Source: Tetraselmis striata
Taxonomy: Eukaryota > Chlorophyta > Chlorodendrophyceae > Chlorodendrales > Chlorodendraceae
NCBI GenBank assembly: GCA_006384855.1
Contig: VCJN01001845.1
Location: forward strand, 1 to 64,000
Reading direction: 5' to 3'
DNA: 64,000 nucleotides
The position numbers were made by a program, and so were the translations under genes. The notes under the pieces are model-generated. The model did not search any database, had not been told where the DNA came from, and was given only the letters and a program-made list of their open reading frames with translations. Positions 33,438 to 42,810 of this stretch are shown here, piece after piece. How positions within the stretch are numbered: the stretch's first letter is position 1; each line of letters begins with the position of its first letter.

Positions 33438-35875
33438 CTACATGATCTGGGTGCTATAGTACGCGAGCCCGGAGCACAGCACCGCCGCCGCCGCCCAGAC
33501 GTATCGGTTCTCCACCCACTTGGGCGGCTTGTAGTTCTCGAGGGCCTGCTCCTCCAGGCTCTTCTTCACCTTTTTGCCGCGCCGCTGGTTCATGGGCTGG
33601 TACGACTTGCCCGAGTTGACCCTGCACAGGGCGAGGCCCGAAACATTGACATGGATCCTTGCCTTGGGTGACGACCATCAAAATAGTGAACCATCGAGGC
33701 GGGGATTAATTCCCAGGTGTACTCATGCTGGGTTCTGATACATCTCCAGATGAATGTGGCGTTTCGTTCTTCGCCCGCGCGGCATCAACAGCAATACACA
33801 GCTAACCGGAAACGTGGTCACGGTGCACCACCGTCAGCACGCACCTGATGGGGTCGTCGATGATGGGGATCTTCACCTTGTCCTCCGGGCGCGACGGCAA
33901 CCTGGGCGCCTCCATGATGAAGCGCAGCTCCGCCGCCTGCTTCTGGATGGCCCTCATCGGGTGGAAGGTCTCGAGGTCCTTGTACAGCTCGATGCAGAGG
34001 TTCATCTTATTGTTGGCCTGTGTGGAAAGAGCCACGGCGTCGAGTTGGTGGTGGTGGTGGGGGGGGGGGGGGGAGCGAAAGAAGTGTGATTTCAGCAATG
34101 AGGCGGATCGGTGGGGTTCACTAGGGTTTCGATTACCCGCAATCTTTTCTAGGGTCTCGTGTTTTCACGCTGAGATTGTCATGTTGGGGCGATGCTGCAT
34201 CTTGTGCCCGGAACATTTTTTGGCCTTAAAATTGCTAGGTCAGTATTAGGGTGAGTCGGGGTTAGGGTTTCCGACGGGTTTCTCAGCAAGATGTTCAGGC
34301 CAACATGTTCTTCTTCAAAAGCAGCACAATTCTGCCTACGTGGGACCCCTCCCCCCCCTAGTCAACTGCATTTGTGGGGAATCGCACGCTCTTGCACACG
34401 GCATTTGGGAGGATGAATAACACACCATAAAGTACTACGACGCCCCCGGGAATGTGGCAAACCGCCGCGTCCGTTCATATATGCCCCCCAAACATATGCC
34501 CCTGGCGCCCATACGGGTAGGGCGGACCTTTCGTGGTCAGTGCCGGGTGTTTTGATGGCAGTGTTTTGGACGGTGATCCAAAAGTGTTGGAAATTCCGTC
34601 ACTGGCCTCTAATTAGTCTTGCAGAATGCTTCGGCCATTTGCTTGTTGACTATAACGGAGCGTCGCCTACCCAGGGCTTTCCGTAACTGGATCGCTGCCG
34701 GAACGGCCGTAATAGAGACGCTGCAAGGGTTTCACTGGTGCCAGCCCTGTCCCGGGGCGGTAACAATGCCCCAACCATCTCCTGACAAGAGCCTGCTTCC
34801 CCGAGTCTCACTGCCTTCTGGTGCAAATGGCTCAGATGCGCGCAAGGACACTCCATGCCGCCGAGCCGCCCTCCCGGCGGCAGCCGGGCCATGGTGGGCC
34901 GGCTCACCTGGTAGGCCAGCGCCAGCCAGAGCTGGATCTCGCCGCCCAGCTTGCTGTACGACCCCGACAGCTCCACCGCCTTCAGGAGCACCTCCTCCGC
35001 TTCCCGGTACTTGCCCCGCCCGTACAGCCTCTTGCCCGCCTCAAACTCCGCGTTCCCCGGCCGCTTGCTCTCCTCCTGCTTGAGCTCCGCGGCGCGCTGG
35101 TGGAACAGGAGGGGAGGGGGGAGGGGCTGAAGTCATGTCACCTACTACTTGTTTCATTTATAGGAGCGAAGAAACGATGCGCTAGGGGTCACACGACATG
35201 CCTTTGCCAGATTCTCCTTGACCCGTGCAGCGTATGCCTTCTGCACGTCTGACATGCTTTCAGGGTCCTTCGCACCAAATTGCTGCGCCACGATCTCATC
35301 CTCCGACTTGCCCGCTTTCACGCCTGCGCAGCGCACCAGCTCAGTCTGCTGTATTTGCCAGCTCTGCCAAGGTGGCCATGTCTCGATTACACGCGTCGCG
35401 GAGCAGGGAGGTCCTTAGGGCGGGCTGGACCCACCTGCCTCAAAGTCCTTGGCCGCCTGGTTGCGCAGGCTCTCCTGCATCGCCTCGTAGCGCTCCTCCG
35501 AGGCGCGCATGCCGACGTGCCCACGCGCAGGCTGCTGCTGACCCAGCGTGCCCCATTGCAACGGGCGCAGCTGCGGCCGCGAGCTGCTCCCTGCGGCACA
35601 ACCTGGGGGAAGTGGGACGAAGACGAAGTGGGGGACAGGTCAACACGAAGGCTGGGTGCATGCCGGAAAGGGGAGTTAGGGAGTGGAGGCGAGAAAATGC
35701 TGTGAATGGGGAGCCGAATGGGGTTATGGACGTGCTGTTTCGCCGGCAGAGGCCGCAGGCGTATTGTAGGAGGGTTCGTTCAGTCCGCAGCCCGACCTTT
35801 GGGAATTCTCCTGCCCGCCGCTGCCACCACCCTGCCTGAGGATGACGCCGTCAGCGACGGTGCGGTGGCCGCCAT
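33438..35875 (-). CDS. Plastid-type TPR-like membrane protein, complete, 6 exons, about 304-307 aa
   Basis: Exons (minus): 35797-35875 (ATG at 35873-35875), 35435-35602, about 35202-35323, 34908-35096, 33845-34017, 33438-33621 (TAG). Phases close; the total is about 915 nt. The start is Ala/Ser/Arg-rich (MAATAPSLTASSSGRVVAAA), typical of a transit peptide. Next come ERYEAMQESLRNQAAKDFEA, a helical acidic region (KSEDEIVAQQFGAKDPESMS), and a TPR-like repeat region (FEAGKRLYGRGKYREAEEVL, IQLWLALAYQ, MNLCIELYKDLE), then RPEDKVKIPIIDD and a C-terminal hydrophobic segment (YVWAAAAVLCSGLAYYSTQI). It resembles TPR-like proteins conserved in plants and algae, but I cannot name the orthologue. The third exon ends either at AAG before GC (GC-AG intron) or nine bases later at CGT before GTGACC. 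A poly(C) tract lies about 45 bases before one acceptor. Confidence 0.8.
34059..34073. repeat. Poly(G) tract in a TPR-like gene intron
   Basis: Fifteen G on plus (C15 on the gene strand), preceded by GTGGTG units, about 40-55 bases upstream of the acceptor CAG at 34018-34020. Confidence 0.85.
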
Positions 35876-36475
35876 ATCCTCCGGCAGGCGAGTGCGCTGA
35901 ATCAGTCGGTTGGCGGCTGCGTTGCTGGGTAAATATAGATGATAGCGAGAAACGTTTCGGACGCGAAACCAGCGCAAGCTGGCACTCAGAGTGGGTCGAG
36001 TGGCACGCTGTGGCACGCACTTCGCGTTCCGGCAACAAGGTTGTTCCACATTGTTTTTAAGGGGTGCAGCCGCGCGCGATGTTCGGCGCGCGGCGCATGC
36101 ACCGAGTCGGTTCGAAAAGAAGGGCCGGGGCGCGCCTGCGACCGCAAATGCCAGCCAGGCAAATCGCACCGACTATATAGTATGGGATGGGGTCTCCAGA
36201 GGAAGAAAAAAGCACCGTGATTCTGTGCGATAGGTGTATCGGATCAGCATCATTATTTTACGAATAGTTAAATTGGCCCAGCATTCCATTTTTGTGGCTT
36301 TGTGCGATTTAATTCCGACCAGGAGCAGCGTGCTAGCTTGTTCCCGGTGTGAATAAATACTCGTAGACCGGCTAATTACGCCATGAATCCAGTAGCAAAT
36401 CCCTGTAGATTCCGTGGAGATCCAGCATATATGTTTGGGGACGGTCAGCATCGTCCCGGGTGAGGATTTGTCTGT

Positions 36476-36478
<3 letters not shown>

Positions 36479-36521
<43 letters not shown>
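36479..36521. repeat. (CA)21 microsatellite
   Basis: Perfect CA dinucleotide run followed by short CATC repeats (36531-36545), in the interval between the TPR-like gene and the histidinol-phosphatase gene. The rest of 35876-37097 shows no gene. Confidence 0.95.
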
Positions 36522-36522
<1 letters not shown>

Positions 36523-37097
36523 ACGGACACCCATCCATCCATCCACACATACATTAACGCATGCACTCAAGGGGCATGCAGCAGTACTGCGCGTATCATC
36601 GCCAGTGCTTTCGTCAATGTCAAACGTATCAGGCGTATCGTCCATGTTTACCAGCACGCCCATTAGACACCATGCTGCCATCATGTCAAACCTGCCTCCC
36701 TGTTGGCATGCTGCGGCAGCAGGTGTTGCATGCGTCGATCTGGCAGCCCTGCTGTGGCCATGCGTCTTGCAATCGAGCTCAGACACGCATGCCGTGATCG
36801 TATCCGCACACAAGCGCATCCGACGTCAGGGCAGCACAACTTCTTGTTGGCAGCTGTGTTTGATGCTCGCCACTGGTGGTGGCTGTTCCTGATTACTTGC
36901 CAACGGCTGTCCTAATAATACGCAACAGGATGTTACGCACTGGGAGCTGATGCCATATGGATGTGTGTGTCGGCCATGAGCCAGACTAGCTCAATAGTGC
37001 CTAAAACGCTACCTACATGCGCACAGCCAGCACAGCAGCTTTGCCTGCACTGCATAACGGCCATCCCTCCAGAGACAGAGGAAAGCCGGCTCCCCCA

Positions 37098-39142
37098 TCA
37101 GGCCTCAACAAACTCTGCGGGGCCGCGGTCCCACTCCAGGGCCTCCAGGGCTTGCACCAGGGTGTGCCGGTCCCCAGCGGCCACCACTTGCGACGGGTAG
37201 GGCTCCGCCAGCCCGGTGGCCATGTCAATGTCAAGACGCAGCTCCCGGCCCTGCGAATGCCACGCATGCCGGTCAAATGCCAGGGGGGGACAGGCACTGT
37301 CCGGGGGTGCCGGATGCCCGATACATGCCGCAACGGCCGCGCACCTTCCAGTCAGTGATGTGCCCGCCGGCGCCTTTGATGACGGGCACGAGAGCCATGT
37401 AGTCGTACGGCTTGAGGTCCGCCTCAACGACGAGGTCGCAGTGCCCGGCAGCCAGCAGGCCATACGCGTAGCAGTCGCAGCCGTACATGGGAATGCGCAC
37501 CTGGGGGAAGGAACATCAGGCAACCGGAACGTCAACCCAGGCAGGCAAAGCACCGCGGCTGCGGCACGCTCCCCTGGCGGCCGCCTCACCTTGTCCCTGA
37601 CGCGGTTGAACGCCTGCTCGGACTCCCCCGCAAACATATGCGGAGTTGTGCAGTACAGGTAAGCACTGCCGATGTTCTCGCATTTCCGGGATGAGATCTC
37701 CGCGCCTGCACGCAACGTCATCTCCTGCTCAGCACTCGAGAGGTGCATGGCAGCATTTACTCGTTTGCGGGCAGCATGCTAAGCAGGCACGCACACATGA
37801 GGCGGTAGCCGCAAAGCTGCGGGCAGTCACGGTGAGATGCGCTCGTCACTACCATTGAGGGTCGTGGGCCGGCCGGAGACACCGAGCCATCTCTCCTTCA
37901 GCACCGGCTGGTCGATGATGCCGATGATCTACCCAACGCAGCGAAGCGGATGTGAGGCAAACCTAGCCGAGCGGCAGGTATGCGGAGAGCGGCAGGGCAC
38001 ATCTCCACCCATCCGGTACTCTTCATGCACAGCGCACATACCGGGACGCCGCCACACAGCAGAGCGATGAGCGTCCCGAACAAGGGCTTGCCTGCACGAT
38101 GATGCCAAAACGCAACACACGTCTCAGCGCAGCCAAGGAGGAGCGAGGAAGCCACAGCCACCGCCTGCCACGCAGCGATGCGATGCGGCAGCCTCTGTCA
38201 TGTTCGCACCTGTGATGAAGCTCTTTGTGCCATCGATCGGATCGATCACCCAGCAGTACTTGCCATCCGCGTCGCTTCCGGTGGAGATCCCAGCCTCCTC
38301 GCCAAAGATGTTGTGGCCTAAAAAGAACACATGCATCAGCACCGCCGCATGTGCAGGTAAGTCGTGCACTACTGCACGGCATAATGGGATCAGCAGATAT
38401 CATTAAGAGCGCCCGTTTAAGCCATACCTGGCAGCTCGGTGCTGAGAATGTCGCGCATAACCTCCTCCGCCTTCTTGTCCGCAATCGTCACAGGACTGGC
38501 ATCCGCCTTCACCTCAACGTCCACCCGGGTCCTGGAATGCAGCAGGGCACAGTGAGCCCCCCCCCCCGCCCCCCCCCCCCTTATGTGTAGTGGGGCAGTC
38601 CCTCTACGACCCCGCTCTCCAATCAACGCCCACCTGAAGAGTGGCACCGTTATCTCGGCGGCCGCATCTGCCAGCCGGTTGGCAATCGTCACGAAGGCGT
38701 CCAGCTCCTCCGCACTTACCTTTGACGTGCGGCCGCTCATCGCGGCCAATGCTGCGAGCCGAGGGCGGCTAGCGGCTGTGAGTGCAGTGCCAAGAATCCG
38801 GCGGTGCGGCGGTGTGCAGTCCCTGCCGTGTCAAACCAGTTCATCATCCATCAGTCCAGGAGAGGCAAATTTACTGCGACAGGTCACATCACGCCGACGC
38901 CCAATCAGGCGGTGGACACAACTTCCGTTCACCACGGCACTGCGTCGGGAGACGTATACTCACGTGGCGGGAGCGGCGTTTTGAAAGGGGGCGCGGCGAG
39001 CGACAGCCGTGGTTAATGAGCGGGCTGTGCGCGAGGCGGTCCCCGCCGCGGGCCGGGGAAGCACGCAGCTCAGCGGGGCGGCGGCCATGCTGGTGCGGTA
39101 GAACCAGTTGTTTTGCCTCGTGGCTGGAGTGGAAGCAGCCAC
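37098..39142 (-). CDS. HISN7: Histidinol-phosphatase of the inositol-monophosphatase superfamily (HISN7/IMPL2 type), complete, 9 exons
   Basis: It would dephosphorylate histidinol phosphate in plastid histidine synthesis. Exons (minus): 38964-39142, 38634-38768, 38428-38531, 38210-38317, 38042-38091, 37853-37928, 37590-37705, 37345-37500, 37098-37250 (TGA). All phases agree; the sum is 1077 nt, 358 aa, close to plant homologues. The first ~60 residues look like a transit peptide. Metal-site motifs are present: GEEAG (about 145-149), DPIDGTKSF (165-173) and PYDYMALVPVIKGAGGHITD with Asp289. KPLFGTLIALLCGGVP and IIDQPVLKERWLG match the IMPL2 branch better than general inositol phosphatases. The acceptor of exon 2 is CTAG before CCGCCC. 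A GTAAGT inside exon 2 is read as coding because ELDAFVTIANRLADAAAEIT follows it. Confusion with a general inositol or galactose-1-phosphate phosphatase remains possible. Confidence 0.9.
38557..38580. repeat. Poly(C) tract in intron 2 of the histidinol-phosphatase gene
   Basis: C11, one G, then C12 on plus; here the gene strand is G-rich, the opposite of most other genes in the window. Confidence 0.85.
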
Positions 39143-39311
39143 TACGGACGCTGTGCTAGCGGCGCTGTGCTCTGCTGGGCCAACTCGCGCTTCCTGTCAT
39201 GTGCTTTATTTCGCGCGCGCACGGGGTGATATGGCGAGCCCAGGCGGGATTGACGATGCGCCATAGTGGCTCCCCGCCAGCAGCAGATGGGTCGTAAAAG
39301 TAAAAGCAGTG

Positions 39312-39392
39312 AAGTTCGCCCCGGGACATCGGCCAAAGCCGCCCCAGCACTTGACCTCTTGCCCTAACTGCAGTCGTAGGTCTGGCATAATC
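39312..39392 (-). repeat. SINE-like family A, tail copy 2
   Basis: Closely similar to 7841 and 40468 over about 72 bp, with the same AAAAGTAAA-like sequence before the AAGTTCGCC word as the 40.5 kb copy. No tRNA-like head follows. Confidence 0.65.
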
Positions 39393-39454
39393 CTCATCGG
39401 TCGTCCTCATGAGAAAACGGATTTTAAAATATTATACAGTAAGCTGATCGATAC

Positions 39455-39720
39455 TACAGGCGTCACAAGAAATGAATATAACGGGTGGGTCTTAATAAAT
39501 CCGTGCTGCACAGGCTGCACGCCATAGCATGTCGCTGCTGATGGACTGATTGCCGCCCTCTGGGCATATATCCTCATCCTCCCCCGAGCTAGCCGCCCCT
39601 CTAGTACGGGTACCTGTAGTCGCTAATCCTTACCTATAGCAAGGTAGTAGCACATCCGTACGATGCGATGCGATGGCGTATGGTGGACATATATGGTCAC
39701 TACCCTCACCTGTATGGAGA
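39455..39720 (+). repeat. Dispersed repeat family C, copy 1
   Basis: Shares with 53336-53510 and 56685-56860 the ordered words CAGGCGTCA, AACGGGT, CATGTCGC, CATATATC(C/T)TCATC, CCCGAGCTAGC and GATGGCGTATGGTGGACA. This copy holds an extra insert with TACGGGTACCTGTAGTCGCT at about 39606-39625. Confidence 0.6.
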
Positions 39721-40467
39721 TAGTCGCTACCTCTACGCATTTAGGCTGCATTTCATTTTCGGCCGTAACCGTAGTCGCAAATAATCGTACGGGTACTAAT
39801 AAAATGCCCGTAGGAACCGCAAATTCGGCACGTTTACGGTTGCGGCCGGCACCGTGAAATGTGACATCCCATTACTATCTGCCACAATCGCAGAGTCGGC
39901 GGCGATTCGTTTTTGAATATTTTGAAAAGAAAAGGCGCGGGTGGACGGGCAATTGGTCAGATCTCGCCCCCTCTCCCGCCCCATTTGCACTGGGACGATC
40001 ATCGTCCCGTGCGTAGCCCAGCGCAGCCCGCTCGGGAAACTCAAACTGCCTCAACATGCCCATATACTCCAAGCTCGCGTTGGCCGATGGCCACCGTGTG
40101 ATGGCTGCCATTGTGGCGGGCATTGCCGCCGTCGCGCTTGTGAAGAGACGGTGCGACAAGGCTCGCGCGCGTCAAGCTCTCGATGCCAAGCGCGGACGGG
40201 GACCTGCCCATGCTGCGACTACTCGGAGGAGGACTCGCGTTCGGTACGTCAGCGCACAAGGAGGTGCCTGCCCCCGTAGGCGCCCGGAGTTACAACTAGC
40301 ATTGTTTCGAAATGTTGCTACGGGGTACATCTTGCCAGATGCAAATGTGTGACGGGACGCCTGTTGAAAATAGGGTCTCGCTAAGAAAAAACGTGTGTTC
40401 GGAGTCTTAAGGAATCTAATTGGTTGAGAGATGAATTGTGAGAACTAAATTTCATGAGGTAAAAGTA

Positions 40468-40700
40468 AAGTTCGCCCCGGGACATCGGCCGAAGCCGCCC
40501 CAACACTTGACCTCGTGCGCCAACTGCAGTCGTAGGTCTGGCATAGTCCATAGACCATTGCCTCATTCGAACCCCGAAGGACTAATGCATCAACCGGGTA
40601 AACCGGGGACACGCCGGGCCGATATTGCCGAAATACATCGGCCAAGGATCGAACCCGGGTCTCTCGCATACGAGACGACCGCTCTACCGAGCGGACAAGG
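40468..40700 (-). repeat. SINE-like family A, full copy with tRNA-like head
   Basis: Read on minus: a tRNA-like head at 40635-40697 (GCTCGGTAGAGCGG as A-box/D-arm, GTCGTCTCGTATGCGAG as an anticodon-arm-like stem-loop with CGT in the loop, and a perfect B-box GGTTCGATCC at 40646-40655), a body of about 80 bp with a second TTCGAA word near 40568, then the conserved 72 bp tail ending in GGGGCGAACTT and T-rich DNA. The D-loop is too short and the acceptor stem does not pair, so this is not a functional tRNA. The head-body-tail layout is that of a tRNA-derived SINE. Confidence 0.6.
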
Positions 40701-41086
40701 GATGTATCTGTGGTGTGCTGCCGAGGCGACATAAATACCGAGCGGCAATTGATGTCGTCAGTAGCCGCATCAGTAGTTTCAAGAATATTCTATGTACTTG
40801 GGTCACCAGTACATCAAGATTGCTAGGTATTACAGCGATTACAAGCCATCCCGTGGGAAAATCCCGATTGCGGGCCATTACAGTGTAATTACGAGACAGT
40901 ATGGGAGGCTAGTGTAAACGGGAGAGGTCTTCTGTAACCGTACGCACCAAGGGAGCATGCCGCGCGTCTTCAACAAGGCTACTTCGGCAGCGCGGCGAAT
41001 GGCTAAGGGCATGCGAGGCGAATGGCCGTAGGAACCGCCACTATTGCTTGCCGCGTGCGCTCATGGGACGACGCCCGCATGCATGA

Positions 41087-42189
41087 ATGCAGGAACTCGT
41101 GCGCTCATGGCGGGACGACGCCCGCACCGAGGCGCTCTATTATGCCGGGCACGCCCGCCAACGTCGAACGGACTACGACGCTGACTTCGTTGCGGCGCTG
41201 CTCGTGGGCACCACGGACACCGGGGTCACGTTGGCGGAGGACGGAGAGCTCTCCCGAGCGGCGGGCCGACTATCTTCTAAGGGTATGGGCGACCTATCCG
41301 ATTTTGTTATCTTCGGCTAGCTGCGCGACAAGCACCCGTCCCGTGGCCAACCAATCCAAAACGTCGCGTATGATATTTTACTGCCGCCATCGTGCTCGCA
41401 TCCGCCGACCTTGTCATGCATGCAGACAATTGCTCTGCCAGCCTCTCTAGCATCGAACACCGGGCCGCGATTTAGCATTATAAGCGCCGCAAATATATAT
41501 GCCAAACGCCGTGCTAAAATCAATATTGACCGGCATGGCCCTTGCCTGCCTGATTCATCTGCGTTTGATCGTGACGAACTCGCACGATTGAATTTCCAGT
41601 ACCGCCCGGTCACCCTTGATGCTTCGGCCTCTGTATTTCATGCCGTTTATCCGGCATTGTACGCCAAAAGTAAACTTTTCACTGGCACCATGATAACCGG
41701 TCATACTGACTGGCTTAACCCTGATTTGGATAAAGATACCATGTATATGCTCGACCACTTTGAGGCACCCAGCACCAAATTTCCCCTTTGACACCCGGGC
41801 TAGTAGTATTTTATTCCGTTGGAACTCTGCCTTGGGAAAATCCTGGCAAGCCGTTGTGAAAAATATAAAAAAAAGTCGTACTTATTACCCGGCTGGTATT
41901 TACTTATTTCACACCGCCTCCTCTTCCACTGACAGCTTACCCCTGCCGCCTACGGCTTGGCTTGTTGATGTGTACGTAGCCGACTCCACCGTGGATGGGC
42001 GGGAGGTGACTGCCTACAGCAACGACAGCAAGCGCAGTGAGCACATTAAGGCTCATTTTGAGCTTCATTGAGTCCAAAGGCTTACATTAATAGGAATTAT
42101 GTCCCGTCCACCGACGAATACCGAATCAAGCGCCTGAATGGCGCGTTTACCCTTCTAAACCCGGTCGGCCACTATGTGCTGCATACCTA
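41087..42189 (+). pseudogene. Decayed long ORF of unknown function (one stop, two frameshifts)
   Basis: One frame runs from 41087 to 41791 with a single internal TAG (41318-41320): VRSWRDDARTEALYYAGHAR, then after the stop CMQTIALPASLASNTGPRFS, IISAANIYAKRRAKINIDRH and MITGHTDWLNPDLDKDTMYM. Near 41780 the frame changes to FDTRASSILFRWNSALGKSW, WLVDVYVADSTVDGREVTAY and HIKAHFELH; near 42070 it changes again to AYINRNYVPSTDEYRIKRLN, ending NPVGHYVLHT with TAA at 42187-42189. The original would have been about 370 codons. A short duplication (GTGCGCTCATGG...GACGACGCCCGCA) occurs at 41055-41125 at its 5' end. I do not recognise the protein. Its alternation of short strand-like segments could fit a virus-like or mobile-element protein, but that is only a guess. 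Confidence 0.5.
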
Positions 42190-42227
42190 AATGCGACTGA
42201 ATTACCATACCCAAATACCCATCATAT

Positions 42228-42810
42228 TCATTTACAACCGTTACCCGTCCCCCCCCCAAGCTCCCATCGGGCAGCATGTTCGCGTAACGCGGTCTCGTCG
42301 GAATATCGGCCTGGTGCCATCACCCCACACTTGAGTACACCAAACCCCATAAAATGGTCCCCCGCCCATTGCGAGAAGAGGGCGAACATGGCATGCATGT
42401 TATCGAACGAGCCTGATGTGATATATACCAACCGCGTCGTCCATGTATAACTCACATGGCACCCTTTTAGTGGTCGCCTTGCCCCTAATGTGTCGGTGCA
42501 CCCTGGTACATCACACCCTAGATGTTCTACCTCATCGAGTAAATCGTTAATAAATATGTCTAATAGGATGGGGAAGCGGGGCATCCCTGTCGGAGGCCAC
42601 GCTCTATGGGTATGGGATCTGATTGTGTTCCCGGGGCCACCCCTACTGTCTTGACCCGTACCATACTATCCCTAGATAAAGTTTTAATGAAGGTAAGCAT
42701 ATGGCCCGTGACCTATCGTTTCTATGCACTGTAGCCCCATGGCATAGTACAGGATTTCCACCCCATTTCCCCGGGAGTCCGTGTTTATTTACGTGGCTTT
42801 GCGTCCATGA
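42228..42810 (-). pseudogene. LINE-type reverse transcriptase remnant
   Basis: Minus-strand pieces in different frames give a collinear RT domain: a motif-A-like MDAK segment near 42805, TFIKTLSRDSMVRVKTVGVA, IERGLRQGCPASP then ILLDIFINDLLDEVEHLGCD (the G-x-RQG-C-P-x-SP block typical of non-LTR retrotransposons), LYMDDAV (the catalytic YxDD box, about 42445) and SQWAGDHFMGFGVLKCGVMA (motif D/E region). At least three frame changes separate them, so it is dead. The rest of the element (endonuclease, 3' tail) was not identified; upstream minus-strand DNA to 43041 may belong to it. Confidence 0.75.

Noticed and set aside
38720..38730. Consensus 5' splice site GTAAGT inside histidinol-phosphatase exon 2
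   Set aside because: The downstream sequence is clearly conserved coding (ELDAFVTIANRLAD) and the frame closes only if this site is not used.
40635..40697. tRNA-Thr(CGU)-like sequence on minus
   Set aside because: The D-loop is only four bases and the acceptor ends do not pair; it fits a SINE head better than a tRNA gene.
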